This document shows, one piece after another, positions 51,192-63,132 of a stretch of DNA of 64,000 nt. This DNA is from Hippophae tibetana. Taxonomy: Eukaryota; Streptophyta; Magnoliopsida; Rosales; Elaeagnaceae. Location: contig CM072803.1 in the NCBI GenBank assembly GCA_037013495.1, forward strand, positions 12,232,001 through 12,296,000. The letters run 5' to 3'. The position numbers and the translations under genes are program-made. The notes beneath the pieces are model-generated. The model did no database searches. It worked only from the letters and a program-made list of their open reading frames with translations, and had not been told where the DNA came from. How positions within the stretch are numbered: the stretch's first letter is position 1; each line of letters starts with the position of its first letter.

Positions 51192-53654
51192 TAATCAAAA
51201 AGAATTATTATTACACTAAATTTTCAAATATAAATTAAAAAAAATAAAATTAATTATATTAAATTTAAAAAAGATATTACATTAAGAGTTTAATAAAACA
51301 CATAATAAAAACTAACTAATTAAATAATTCCAAAAATATAAAAAAAATACACGAAACAACTTTAATTAAAGCTGCTAACATTAGTCTACAATCTAAATCA
51401 ATGTGAAAAGGAGTAAGTCCCATTGTAATAATGTTTTTCTTCAAAATCTTTGTCCTTGGCAGCATGTATTAATTTCCTCATAAAAAAACAGCATCTAGTA
51501 TAAGGATACCAACATCCAATTTCCATGAATATAATCCTGCATATACAACATCCAAAACATAATAATCCTCTCTACTTATTTATTCTTAATATATAGGTTA
51601 CATGCATCGTGATTATAATGTCATAAAAATGTATAATTAATGACACCGTGGGATAATATCTATGAATATAAACATCTAATATATATAAACATACCAATAT
51701 CCAGATTACATGAATATAAATAATACCTCATATTCAAACAATAAGTTCTTCAATCTATATTTGTTCCTGCATATATATACAACAAATGGCATAATAAGTA
51801 GTTCTTCAACCTATTCAATAGTGACAATCATGGAATTCTTATCTAACCTCAAAGTAAATTTATGATACTCAATATAAAACAAAAACAATTGAGATACAAT
51901 TCAAGAAAATTAGTAATACCTATATCAATAATAATAGTAACATTATTATTTAGTACTACACATATCAATAACAGTAACAACATTATTATTTACTAATACC
52001 CACATTAATTATGCATAAAAGAGATACAGACGAAGGGTCATTGCAAGCGTTGGGCAATACCTATGAATATTACAAACATCTACTATATATGAGCATATCA
52101 ACATCCACATTACATGACTATAATCATGCATATACAACATCAAGAACACACAAGAGTCCCATCTACTTCTTGTTTTTCCTTACTGGTATACTAATCTAAA
52201 ATTATTCAACCTACTCTTTTCTTTTTTTATATAATATTAATGTGATTCTCGTTTTAAAACGGAAGTATCTCCTTTATTTTGTATACATATATAGTTTGGG
52301 TTCAATCAATCACGTTAAATTTGGTATAATTTCATTAAATTTTGTTAATGTGTTGTCTTCAGCTGATCGATTTGGTGTAATCCAAAATCATATAGCCTTT
52401 TTTTAAAAAAAAAACTTTAAGGCAATTTTTAATTAATAGGAAAAGGAATAGAATAAGATAATATCTATCATATTATGTATCTTTATAAAAAAATAATTAT
52501 ATCTAAACAGTGGGAATTGGAAAGTTCTATTTCTCTTTTAAATATTAATGCCCCTCAAAGGTTGATCACGTATTCATATTTACGTAAGCTGATGAACATA
52601 AAAATATAATAGAGAAACATCTTAAAATATGAATCCAAAGAATAAAACATGAAAATCATGAGTCATCATCTTAACTCTTCTTACTCTTAAGATATAAAAA
52701 TAAGCATAATTATTTTTATTATGTCGTATATATTCTTAAAAAATCATAAAATTTATATTTTTAAAATTTATATAATAGTAAAAGTAAAATACTAACTAAT
52801 ATAAACAATGCTATTTTTATTAGTATTCAATGAAAATGTATTATTTTAAGTAACAATTTAATATTTTTTTGATTGATTAAAAAAGATGAGCAACAATATG
52901 TTTTTCTGTAAACTTTTATTTATATATATTGAAAATTTATATAAACTTAACAAATGAAACTATTATTTATATATATTGAAAATTTATTTAGAATGAAAAG
53001 TAATGTTTGGCTGTTGTTAATTAGAAAATTAGGATTATGTCTATTAAAATTAAATCATGCCAAACAAATTGTTTTAAGCATATTAATTGATAATTGAAAT
53101 TATCAAATTATTTTCTCAATAAAACCTCAATTTGTATAACAAATTTTATGCTTATTGATTTTCATTTCAGTTGGCATGGACTTAGAAGTTGGGAAAAAAA
53201 GTTGCAGTGTAAATGAAGAATATATCAATGCCTTAAGAACCAAATATTATACTTCCAAAATCTAAACTCATCAAATGAAAATCTAAACATATTTCTAAAA
53301 TATAAACTCAGCAACTGAAAATTTGTAAATCCATTAGCTTTTCTGCAAATAAAAATTTGTATAGGCTCATCGGCATGTATATAAACATTCTTCCAAAAGC
53401 TAAACTCAGCAACAATAGCCGGTTCCTAAATCCCTAAAAATGTTTCAAATCTGATGCAATACAATGAAAAAAAAATTCAGAGACAATTATTAGATAACAT
53501 GAGATGGATTTGTATAACACTAAAAAAATAACCCTAACTAAAATGTATTATACGCATAAATAATCTACTAAGAATCAACACATATGAATTGATATTGTAA
53601 AAATTGAGGGTATCACACTTACCAGGAGCTACGTTGTGAGCGACGACACTACAA

Positions 53655-53918
53655 ATGGCCGGCGATGAGTCGAATATGAACAAAAAAGAAATAAAGAGAA
53701 AAGAAGAAGCTGCTGGAAAGGAACGAGTGCGAGAGGGAGGTGTTGGAAAGGAGGATGATCGGTCTTTAGGTGCGACGCGGTGCGACGATGATCGGTATAT
53801 TGGAACGACGGATTTGAGTTTTGTTGGTGAGAGAGATTTGGGTTTTTCTGGTTTTGCTGGGAGAGATCGATGGATTTTCGTATATTGGGAGAGACGTTCG
53901 ATTACGCGTAGTTGCTGA
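53655..53918 (+). CDS. Unrecognised 87-residue ORF inside the CACTA-like element
   Basis: Starts MAGDESNMNKKE in a good context (AAATGGCC) in a locally less AT-rich block (53630-53930). It is followed by a charged Lys/Glu/Arg stretch, then a Gly/Arg/Asp-rich part with GFAGRDRW. No known domain is seen. It could be the first exon of the element's former gene or a captured host fragment, or the codons may be fortuitous. The block is bounded on the right by the A/T repeats. Confidence 0.25.
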   Translation: MAGDESNMNKKEIKRKEEAAGKERVREGGVGKEDDRSLGATRCDDDRYIGTTDLSFVGERDLGFSGFAGRDRWIFVYWERRSITRSC

Positions 53919-53980
53919 GAATTAAAGAAACGATTACACGCGTACGTTTCTTAATATTAATTAGATACACGCGTACGTTT

Positions 53981-54508
53981 CTTAATATATATATATATAT
54001 ATATATATATTACTTAGACTTAATTCGCGCGATCGATGAGCTAAAAATTTCTTATTTCTTATATATATATATATTAATTAGAAATTATATATTAATATAT
54101 TTATATTTATTAAAAATTATATATATATATATATTAATTAAAAATTATATATTAATATATATATATTAATTAAAAATTATATATTAATATATATATATAT
54201 ATTAATTAAAAATTATATATTAATATATATATATTAATTAAAAATTATATATTAATATATATATATATTAATTAAAAATTATATATTAATATATATATAT
54301 ATTAATTAAAAAATATATATTAATATATATATATTAATTAAAAATTATATATTAATATATATATATATTAATTAAAAAATATATATTAATATATATATAT
54401 TAATTAAAAATTATATATTAATATATATATATATTAATTAAAAATTATATATTAATATACATATATATATATTAATTAAAAATTATATATTAATATATAT
54501 ATATATTA
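53981..54508. repeat. A/T-only minisatellite
   Basis: After an initial AT run, units of about 33-40 bp repeat in tandem. Each is made of TATATTAATTAAAAATTATA plus a variable AT run, about a dozen copies. Open frames across it are artefacts of composition. Confidence 0.9.
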
Positions 54509-54628
54509 CTGCGCGCGCAAATACTGTGAATAACACTGAGAAAAAGATGAAAAAATGCGCGTAAATACTGGAAATAACATTGATAAAATTAAAAGAGGAA
54601 AAATATGTGAGAGAGAGAAAAAAACATA

Positions 54629-54630
<2 letters not shown>

Positions 54631-54708
<78 letters not shown>
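54631..54708. repeat. (AT)39 microsatellite
   Basis: 78 bp of uninterrupted AT dinucleotides. Confidence 0.95.
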
Positions 54709-54713
<5 letters not shown>

Positions 54714-55395
54714 GAAATAAAAATACATTAAATTAAATTAAATTAATAATAAAGAAATATTAAAAAATTATAAATTAATTTTTATATTTTTTTAAAATTA
54801 ATTACATACAGTAATTTAATATTAACATATTTTTTATAATTTAACTTATAGCCACGGTTATTAAAAAACCGAGGCTATATGTATACACTATAGCCTCGGT
54901 TTTTATCAAACCGTGGCCAAAAACCTATGGCCTCGGTTTTTAAAAGAACCGAGGCTAAAATTTCGAGACTAAAAATACATATTGTAGTAGTGTAGTAAAT
55001 AACAAATGTGGTACTACAAATAAGTTACTAATTATCTAACTACAAATTCAATAAAAAGATATATATTTAAATTGTTCTACATTAAATAATAAAAGTTGAT
55101 TTTCAAACAATATAAAACTATATCATCTATGTTAGTAAGAAGAAAAAGATAAATATTAACCTTAATTGTTACGAAACAATGAGATATTTTTGTATTAAAA
55201 TAAACAAAAAGAAAATGATAATATATCGAATAATAAATATTTTTATAAATATAAAAGTATTCTTTTATAAATTAAGTCTTTTTTTTAATTAGATTATTAT
55301 TATATTTTTTATTAAATAAAATACTATTAATTTACAAATTTAATAATATGAATATTTTGCTTAATAAACATACCACCATTACAATACTTAAAACT

Positions 55396-55522
55396 ACGTC
55401 AACGCGGTTTCATTTTCAATTTAAGTAAAACACCCGATCACGTTCCAAGGGCAAGATCGTAGTTATCTCTCAAACCGGAGCCTTATTTTATGATAATATT
55501 CTCATTGCTCCAGCTATAAATA
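55396..55522 (+). promoter_or_regulatory. SAMDC: SAMDC core promoter
   Basis: TATAAATA at 55515-55522 implies a start near 55545. Upstream are ACGTCA (55396-55401) and a second ACGT core in GATCACGTT (about 55437), candidate bZIP sites. The segment is bounded upstream by the CACTA-like element ending at 54992. Confidence 0.6.
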
Positions 55523-55544
55523 CAGCCCTAATGTATTGCTGAAT

Positions 55545-56712
55545 AGCCGATTTGTAACACAGTCGTATTTGTTCTCTTGAAATTTAAATACCTCCCAATT
55601 TCTCTTAGATTTCTAGGGTTTCCCTAATCCATCGGTTGAGTTTCGATAGTCTTCGGCCCTTCTTTCATATCCAAATCCTTAGTACTTGGTTTTTATTTTG
55701 TGGTTTGTTCATAAGGCTGTTGAATTATCGTTTTCGATTGGGACGATTATCTTCATTTATCGTATTTGTGAGTATTATTTTATTCGAGATTATTTATTTC
55801 GTTTCCTTTCTAGAGAGATATATATTTCGCTATTTGATTATTGTTTGTTGAGTGATAATTCTTTTTTTGTTGTTAATTTTACCTGAGATATATGTTGAAT
55901 TTATTATCGATTTGTCCCCATTAGGTTTTATCTCCGAACGGCGTTATATTGAGTTATTGTTTGAGTTTTTGTTGTTAATGCGGACATTATGCCGATGAGA
56001 TTTGGATGAATGCCATTAGATAATCGTAATTTTATTTTGTTGAGGAAAAAAATTCCATTATATAATTTTGATTTTATTGAACTCTTGTTACTTTCAATCG
56101 TTTTTTTCTATTTATACTGTTAACTTTCTTCAAAGCTATTGGAACTCAATATCCAATTTGATCTCGCTATGTTGAGATTTATTTATATTTCGTACAATGA
56201 ATACCTTTCATATCTCTTTTATTTTATTTTAATCTCTTTCAAAGCCTCCAATTTATGCATATTTTGACTGTGTTGTGATCCCTCGATTAACTATTCAAAT
56301 ACCCAAATATTTGTGTATTTTTGGTTGTAAATTATAAACGTCGTTCATAACTAAATTCTAAACCTCGTTGCGTGTTATTGATCTCGCTATGTTGAGATTT
56401 ATTTATATTTCGTACAATGAATACCTTTCATATCTCTTTTATTTTATTTTAATCTCTTTCAAAGCCTCCAGTTTATGCCTATTTTGACTGTGTGTTCTGA
56501 TCCCTCGATTAACTATTGAAATACCCAAATATTTGTGTATTTTGGTTGTAAATTATAAACCTCGTTCATAACTAAATTCTAAACCTCGTTGCGTGTTATG
56601 AAGTTTCTGAGTACTCTCTTTAACTAACAGTTCTTGATTACATGGGCCTTCCGCTTAATTATTCCTAAATTTATTCTGATGAATGGAACTTTGCTCTATA
56701 TCTGTTATTCAG
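55545..56712 (+). other. SAMDC: SAMDC 5' leader exon and first leader intron
   Basis: The leader starts near 55545. The donor is unresolved; ATCG|GTTGAG at about 55634 is one candidate. The acceptor is clear: a T-rich stretch then TTATTCAG ending at 56712, with exon 2 from 56713. The intron carries a 220-bp tandem duplication (56161-56600). Confidence 0.6.
56161..56599 (+). repeat. 220-bp tandem duplication in the SAMDC leader intron
   Basis: Copy 1 is 56161-56380 and copy 2 is 56381 to about 56599. Both run from ATCTCGCTATGTTGAG to CCTCGTTGCGTGTTAT. I count fewer than ten differences by eye (for example AATTTATGCATA versus AGTTTATGCCTA), so it is fairly recent. Confidence 0.95.
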
Positions 56713-56722
56713 GTAGAAGTGA

Positions 56723-56731
56723 ATGATCTAA
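56723..56731 (+). CDS. Tiny upstream ORF of SAMDC (Met-Ile)
   Basis: ATG ATC TAA. Its last base (56731) is also the first base of the small uORF start codon (TAATGG). This one-base overlap of tiny and small uORFs is conserved in plant SAMDC leaders. In studied plants the pair makes main-ORF translation respond to polyamine levels: the tiny uORF governs whether ribosomes reach the repressive small uORF. Regulation here is inferred from conservation. Confidence 0.85.
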   Translation: MI

Positions 56732-57039
56732 TGGAGTCTAAAGGTGGGAAAAAGAAGTCTAGTAGTAGTAGTAGTAAATCCTTGTTCTACGAAGCTCCTC
56801 TCGGTTACAGCATTGAAGACGTTCGACCCAACGGTGGAATCAAGAAGTTCAGATCTGCTGCCTACTCCAACGTAAGTTTTAGTTTATTTGTATTTTTTTT
56901 GCAATTCATACTTAATAGATTATTAGCCTAAGCTGTTGTAGGCTTAAAGTTTTTCCTAAACGTTGTTTTTTTGGATTGAACAAAGCTAATTTCTTGTTTC
57001 TTTCTCCATGATTTGCAGTGCGTTCGCAAGCCATCCTGA
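56731..57039 (+). CDS. Small upstream ORF of SAMDC (conserved attenuator peptide), spliced
   Basis: Exons 56731-56871 (47 codons) and 57019-57039, joined by a GT-AG intron (56872-57018), give 53 residues. It starts MESKGGKKKS, has a Ser run encoded by AGT repeats, then SLFYEAPLGYSIEDVRP in the middle, and ends SNCVRKPS. The sequence is nearly invariant among flowering plants and represses translation of the SAMDC ORF when spermidine/spermine are high. Without splicing the frame would run on to 56931 and lose the conserved C-terminus, so the intron is real. The stop lies 150 nt before the main start. Confidence 0.95.
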
Positions 57040-57189
57040 TATTGCTATGTTTACAAACCGTCTACTGGACACCATTTATTGATTATTATTACCTTATTTA
57101 GTTCTCCAGTTATTTCATCTGCAATCTGCCTTATCCTCTTTTCCCCTCTTATACTGTGATCTTTTCTTCCTATTTGCTCTTTGTTCAAC

Positions 57190-58272
57190 ATGGCCACTCC
57201 TGTTTCTGCTATCGGTTTTGAAGGTTACGAAAAGAGGCTGGAAATCAACTTCTTTGAACCAAGCATCTTTTTCGATCCTGAGGGAAAGGGTCTTAGATCC
57301 CTGTCTAGAGCCCAGCTTGATGAGATTATTGGACCAGCTGAGTGCACTATTGTTGCATCATTGTCCAATGACTACCTTGACTCATATGTTCTCTCTGAGT
57401 CAAGTCTCTTTGTATATCCTTATAAGATCATCATCAAAACTTGTGGGACAACAAAATTACTTCTTTCAATTCCTCCTGTCCTTAAGTTGGCTGAGACCCT
57501 TTCCCTTGCTGTAAAATCTGTGAGGTACACTCGTGGGAGCTTCATCTTTCCTGGTGCACAGCCTTTTCCTCATCGGAGCTTCTGGGAAGAGGTTTCTGTA
57601 CTTGACACATATTTTGGAAAGCTCGGTTCTGGAAGTAAGGCTTATGTGATGGGGAATCCTAATAACCCTCAGAAATGGCACGTGTATTCCGCATCTTCTG
57701 AATCAACATGTTCAAGTGACCGTACCTGCACTCTAGAAATGTGCATGACTGGTCTGGATAAAGAAAAGGCCTCTGTGTTTTTCAAGGCTCAATCAAGCTC
57801 AGCTGCAGCAATGACCGTTGATTCTGGTATCAGAAAGATTCTTCCAGACTCTGGAATATGTGATTTTGAGTTTGATCCCTGTGGCTATTCCATGAATTCA
57901 ATTGAAGGTGCTGCGATTTCCACCATTCATGTTACCCCCGAAGATGGCTTCAGCTATTCTAGCTTTGAAGCTGTGGGATACAGTTTTAAAAATGGAAAAC
58001 TTGGTCAGTTGGTTGAGAGGGTCTTGGCCTGTTTTCAGCCAAATGAATTTTCTGTTGCTGTGTACGCTGACAGTGATTGTAGCGTGCTAGAGCAAGACTG
58101 CTCGCCATATGTAAAGGGATACTCTTGTGGGCGAAGCATCTGTGAAGAACTTGGAGCAGGTGGTTCTGTGATTCTCCACAGGTTTGTTCGACACGATGTC
58201 TGTGATTCCCCCAAGTCTACTCTCAAATGCTGCTGGAAAGAGGATTCAGAGGAAGAAGATGAGGAGAAGTAG
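57190..58272 (+). CDS. SAMDC: S-adenosylmethionine decarboxylase proenzyme
   Basis: 360 residues, intronless as usual for plant SAMDC coding regions. It decarboxylates S-adenosylmethionine to supply aminopropyl groups for spermidine and spermine synthesis in the cytosol. The self-cleavage site is Glu70-Ser71 in [14 protein letters not shown]; Ser71 becomes the pyruvoyl cofactor of the alpha chain. Other expected residues are present: Glu11 and Glu14, Cys85 (KTCGTT), and Ser234 and His247 for processing. The PEST-like stretch at about 209-240 ([14 protein letters not shown] onward) matches the family. An acidic tail ([10 protein letters not shown]) ends the protein. ATG at 57190 is chosen (CAACATGGCC context); nothing in frame upstream begins with ATG. 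The tiny and small uORFs precede it and probably set polyamine feedback. Intact and likely functional. Confidence 0.98.
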   Translation: MATPVSAIGFEGYEKRLEINFFEPSIFFDPEGKGLRSLSRAQLDEIIGPAECTIVASLSNDYLDSYVLSESSLFVYPYKIIIKTCGTTKLLLSIPPVLKLAETLSLAVKSVRYTRGSFIFPGAQPFPHRSFWEEVSVLDTYFGKLGSGSKAYVMGNPNNPQKWHVYSASSESTCSSDRTCTLEMCMTGLDKEKASVFFKAQSSSAAAMTVDSGIRKILPDSGICDFEFDPCGYSMNSIEGAAISTIHVTPEDGFSYSSFEAVGYSFKNGKLGQLVERVLACFQPNEFSVAVYADSDCSVLEQDCSPYVKGYSCGRSICEELGAGGSVILHRFVRHDVCDSPKSTLKCCWKEDSEEEDEEK

Positions 58273-58489
58273 ATGTTTATTTCCGTATTACCTACAAGAA
58301 TAATTACTTCTTGCAAGAACTTATCTAGCTATCTATCTACTAGTGGTTTTATTATTATTATCAACACTTGTGTTTCTATCGTCTCATGCTGCACGATTAG
58401 TATAACAATGCGTTAGGTCTAGTATTGCAGCCTTTTTAATTTGGTATTCAATCGAGTCTTCTTGTTTCGTCCAGTAGCTTGTGGATATG

Positions 58490-58495
58490 AATAAA
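58490..58495 (+). terminator. Polyadenylation signal of SAMDC
   Basis: AATAAA about 220 nt after the stop codon, in a T-rich 3' UTR. Predicts cleavage near 58510-58530. Confidence 0.5.
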
Positions 58496-58529
58496 AATGT
58501 CCATTGGTTCTGTAATGTTTCTGCCGATC

Positions 58530-61216
58530 GTCTCTCTATGGAGTTGTTATTTGTCAATATTTTGGCTCTTTATTAATCTACTGTGTTATATTATAGTACT
58601 TATATTGCTTATGAGCATTGAGGAGGTACCCTTCAAATTTTTCAAAAGGTTCCGTACCAAATTACTTCTATATGGCTTTTAATTTCCCTATTCTCTTGGT
58701 TTGAATCGGATATATGACACGTGGTTGAAATTATTTTCTTCTTTTGGTAACGTGTTTGACATTCCCTTTCTACCCTAAATTTTTAAGGGATGAAGTGTAT
58801 TTTCTTCATGAAATTCGTGAGATTGGGTATTTCTCATTGTTTAATTATGTTTTATATTGTATTTTATTAAAATATTATTAATTTATTGCATCTGTTTTTT
58901 TAAATGCATATATGATTACATTTATATTATTATGTTAGTGTTTATTAAACTGTATTACATTGTTAGTGTTAGATTGATTTGAAAAATTCAGATAATATTA
59001 GTAGATTTGTAACATCATGATTCATTAAATTTGTTGAATAAATTTTAGATAATCAAGCGATATATTTAGAATAAATTTTAATTTTAAATATGTAAGTTAT
59101 TATTTAAATTATTTTAAATACATCATTATTAGACATAAATAAGAAAAATAATTTCATAATATATGAAATTATTTTAATAATTTGGTGATATTTTGTAGGT
59201 TTATTTTATTTTATGTTCAAATTATTGTTCAAAAAATAATTATTTTTTAAATAATGTCAATACTAAGTTTAAAGTTAAATTATAAATATAATTATATTTT
59301 TATTTTTATAGTTGTTAAATAATTAAATAAAATAAATTTTAATCATATTTTAAAATAATTCACTTTGTATTAAAATGTTAATTTTCATTATCCAAATAAC
59401 GAGGGGACGAAGCTATTACGTTTGTTACTTTAAAAATTAAATAATAGATTTCCACCAATTATAATAGTGGTGATAGTTTGATTGATTTACCCTTTATTCT
59501 ATGTATCGGCGAAGAATGTCTCTAGTTCGAATGCAGAGATCAAGGTTTTAGTGGGTTGTTTCAAATTAAAACAGAAAAAAGAAAAAGAAAGAATTTCAAG
59601 TGGGTTTATTCCTTTTTATTTTTATAGTAAATTAAGTGAATTTTATTCCCAATATTATGGTTTTTATTTTTGATAGAATCAATAAGATCCTTTTTATATA
59701 TTAGGAAAAAAAAACTTTTTGTTATATCTTTGCGAATAAATGGCCTTCAAAGTAATCTCTAACTCATTATTTCATTTTACATTAAATTTTATATTAAAAA
59801 TTACTTTATATTTTTACTAATTTTTGGTCCATAATATTAAATATTAAATTTAAAAAAATATTTATTTATAAAATAAAATATTCAATTTTTATTTAATCAA
59901 TTAATTAATTAAATAATAGTATTATTTAATTAATTATAATTAAATAAAAAAATATTATTAAAATGGTTAACAATTTTTAAATAAAATATTATAATTATTT
60001 TATTAATTAAAAATTATATTTAATTAAAAAACATAATTAAAAATACTTATTAATATATATTAATTCATTGTATTTTATATCTAATCTAAAAGTACTTAAA
60101 TTTATTAGAAATAAACAAATAGGAATTATATTATATTTTTAAATTTATATTGTATTAATATTTTTTAATTATTTTATATTGCGTACTTAATTTATTACCT
60201 TAATAAAAAATTTAATAATATTTTTAAAGTTTTGGTAAAAGGTTGCTTTAGCTTTTGTTAAATATTTAGTTAAATGTTGTATTAGTAATTTTTAATCATT
60301 TTATATTATATACTTAAATTTTAATTTATTATATTTAATAAAAAATTAACATTATTTTTAAAAAAAATTTAAATTATTTTTTTAGTTTATATTAAATTTC
60401 TAACTCTATATTATATTAATAATTTTTTTAGTTATTTTGTATAATATACTTAATTTTAATTTTTATATGGAATAAAAAATTTAAACAATATTTATAAATT
60501 TAAAAAATAACTTATGTTCAAACAATGTTTGCAACTATCGATCAATAGTATTGTGTGAAATTTTATGCAATAGTATTTGTTATGCTAAATTTGATACAAA
60601 GTTGAAATAATTTTATATTAAATTTTACATAAATTTAAAGTTATAGAGTTGAATTAAATATGGTATTTAGAGAGCAAAATCCTTTGGACGTGACTACTCT
60701 TGTATTTTATACTGAAAAATATATTGCTACTTTTATAACTGAAAAGATAAATATAAGATAATTTAATACTAGAATATTTATATAAATGAAAATTTTGATT
60801 TGGTATTAACAAAATTGTTATGAAAATATAACTATGCTTGAAAAATCCCAAACAATCATTTTTTGTTTGTGATTCACCTTATGATATTTGACATTGATAA
60901 AAAAATATATCGATCTATATTTTAATATATATTTTTAATAGATTCAAAAGTTTATGTTAATGACAGGATAATAAATTTTGAAAACTAAAGTTTAAATATT
61001 TTTATAATATCAGTATATTAATTTTTGTAAGGGTGATCAAATGTCACTATATTGATACCTTTTATATATTTTATTTTTAATTAATATACTTAAATCATAA
61101 TATTTTAAATATATAAAATTAATCATATAAATCATACATGACAATGTTTAAATAATAGTATGTCTTCTTTAAGTTTCTCACAATCATTTATAGTGTTATG
61201 CTCCTTGGTTAGCTCG
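58530..61216. other. AT-rich intergenic DNA
   Basis: No gene was recognised. 59466-59580 has SINE-like boxes (GTGGTGATAGTTTGATTG and AGTTCGAATGC) that may mark a tRNA-derived SINE relic. The remainder is A/T homopolymer-rich. Confidence 0.45.
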
Positions 61217-61916
61217 TGTTGAGACTTAATATTTTATAGAGAAAGATTAAAGAGATATTATTACAAAGGGTTGAATATATGGATCCCTAGGAGTGGTTTA
61301 TCTATTTATATATAGCACATTTATGGATGCATATGTTAATTATACAATGTGTACACAAAACTAGAGGGTATAATTAGTCTAAAGTACAATAAGTCAGATA
61401 TCTATGTCGAGTTTATTTGTGTTGTCCACAAGCTCGTGATGTCATTGGGCTCGGTCTTACTTAGGGCTGAAGCTTCCATTGGGCTCGGCCTGTACCGTGG
61501 GTGGGATATCTAGGGTACTTCATCTTTTGTCTTGGGCTGTACTTGGCTTGGGTAGTTTATAAGGTCCAGTCTTTGGGTCGGTCTAGATGTCCAAACATCA
61601 AGTCCTCCATTCTTTCAACTCGGGATTCGGTCTGAGGTGAAAGAGTGAATACCGTGCATAGGTTATGAATCGTTCGACTTCCACAATAAACGCATGTCAG
61701 TTGATTGGAGAGAGAAATCCAATGCTCCTGTATAAAATGGGTGCTTGGCTTGAGACTTATCATTGTTTACCTACAAAATTATTAAATGGTGAGGAAAAAT
61801 GCTCTTTCGTTTCATCTCAAGTGGTGAAATATTTTTAGTTTGGTGGTAAGAATTCAACTCGTACTATAATATTCTCTGTTGAGCTTTTTTAGCACTCAAG
61901 CGTTAAGAACCTAACA
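61217..61916 (+). repeat. Putative 5' LTR of the right-edge gypsy element
   Basis: Boundaries are inferred from TG/CA ends and from homology of its start to 43836-44010. The second LTR is outside the window, so they cannot be confirmed here. Confidence 0.45.
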
Positions 61917-62317
61917 ATTTGCTACTTTCTTTTTAGGTCAGTTTTAAAAGGAACAATTTCTTTTAGTTTCAAGTCGTCTTTAGGTAATCTCTTTTCCTCG
62001 TATCTTACCACCTGCTATTGTTTTGTCTTTATATTTTTGTAGCTTTTATCAGAATGTAAAGAGAAGAGACATCAGCTTCTGGTTCGGGCTCATGGGAGAG
62101 CCCCTAGTATGCTAGTACAAGTGGGAACTCATGATCTTCTAGCTCGAGTTCTTCTAATGAAACGAGTCAATCTTCACTGTAGTTGTCTACCTCTATTCCT
62201 ACTCCCAGACTATGCCTACTGTGAAATTGAGCGTGCCTTAGACTCAGATTTCAGTGTCTAGGACATGAAGGAAGAAAAACAACAATATAGGATCTGGCAA
62301 GCCAACAAGTTCAGATA

Positions 62318-63090
62318 ATGATTCCTTCTGAGGGTGCTTGTGATAGTGACGAACCTCCAATTGGGTGGACTATTTTTCATGAGAAAGTTCTATGTCTAGG
62401 GGTAAGGTTCCCTTTGTATTCTCTTATTAGGAGATTCTTGGATAGGACGTAGCTTGTACTAGGATAATTGATGCCTAATGGATGGAGATATCTGCTCTGC
62501 CTAACACTGATATGTCAAGAACTCGGGGTGAATTTAGAGATGGCCAAGTTTAATGAGGTGTATATTTTAAAACAAAACCCCACAAACCCGAAGATGGTGT
62601 ATATATCGGTTAAGCAGGATCTGTGGGGTGAACGTGTCCCTTCTTAAAAATGAGAAAAATTGGAAAGAGTACTTTTTCTACGTTTTAGGTCGACGGAAGT
62701 CCCCCACAAATGACACGAGGTTGGTAAGGTATGTCTGGAACGATACTAAGGTCGTGATTCAGAATATGGCTTCTCTCATCACGACCTTGAGTCTTGATGC
62801 GAAGCACATGTTGACTAATATCCAAAACTATCTTCTCGAAAAGACAAACTAGGGGCTCTTTTGAACACTCCACGTTTTGTTGAGTGTGGGTTAATAAGGC
62901 ACGGTGCTGTAGAGCCTCTTCTTAGGTTGAATCGCAAACCCCGAGCTCCTCCTAATGCCCGAGCTTATCTTAAATGTAGAACTCATCCTACATATTTTGG
63001 GCGATGGTTCGATGTGGTGCCGAATGATGGTAAGCATTAGTCTCTCTTTGTTCTTACCTTATAATATTTTTGCCCCTATTTTTTATTTTT

Positions 63091-63132
<42 letters not shown>

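Larger units (their letters stand above)
50798..54992. mobile_element. Non-autonomous CACTA-like transposon, 4.2 kb
   Basis: Inverted ends are CACTACTACAATATGT (50798-50813) and its complement (54977-54992), 16 bp with no mismatch. TAG at 50795-50797 and 54993-54995 is the 3-bp target duplication. Nine palindromic dyads at 50818-51191 and three at 54850-54957 carry TATGGCCTCGGTT / AACCGAGGCCATA arms. The interior has dispersed copies of a CATGAATATAATCCTGCATATACAAC-like stretch (near 51523, 51700 and 52110), a small leader-plus-ORF region near 53630-53918, and about 730 bp of pure A/T repeats. No transposase was recognised. It ends about 520 bp upstream of the SAMDC TATA box. Confidence 0.9.

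Noticed and set aside
50881..51219. 112-codon ORF with a repeated WPRFFHNRGH-like motif
   Set aside because: It is simply the translation of the palindrome array of the CACTA-like element. The 42-bp period is a multiple of three, so the frame stays open by chance.
53912..54169. 85-codon Ile/Tyr-rich ORF
   Set aside because: Translation of the A/T minisatellite.
55636..55886. Two overlapping 66-71-codon ORFs upstream of SAMDC
   Set aside because: They fall in the leader intron, are composed of T-rich codons and have no conserved residues.
57181..57189. Upstream start for SAMDC giving a three-residue extension
   Set aside because: The codon is TTG, not ATG. The ATG at 57190 has a good context and matches the family N-terminus.
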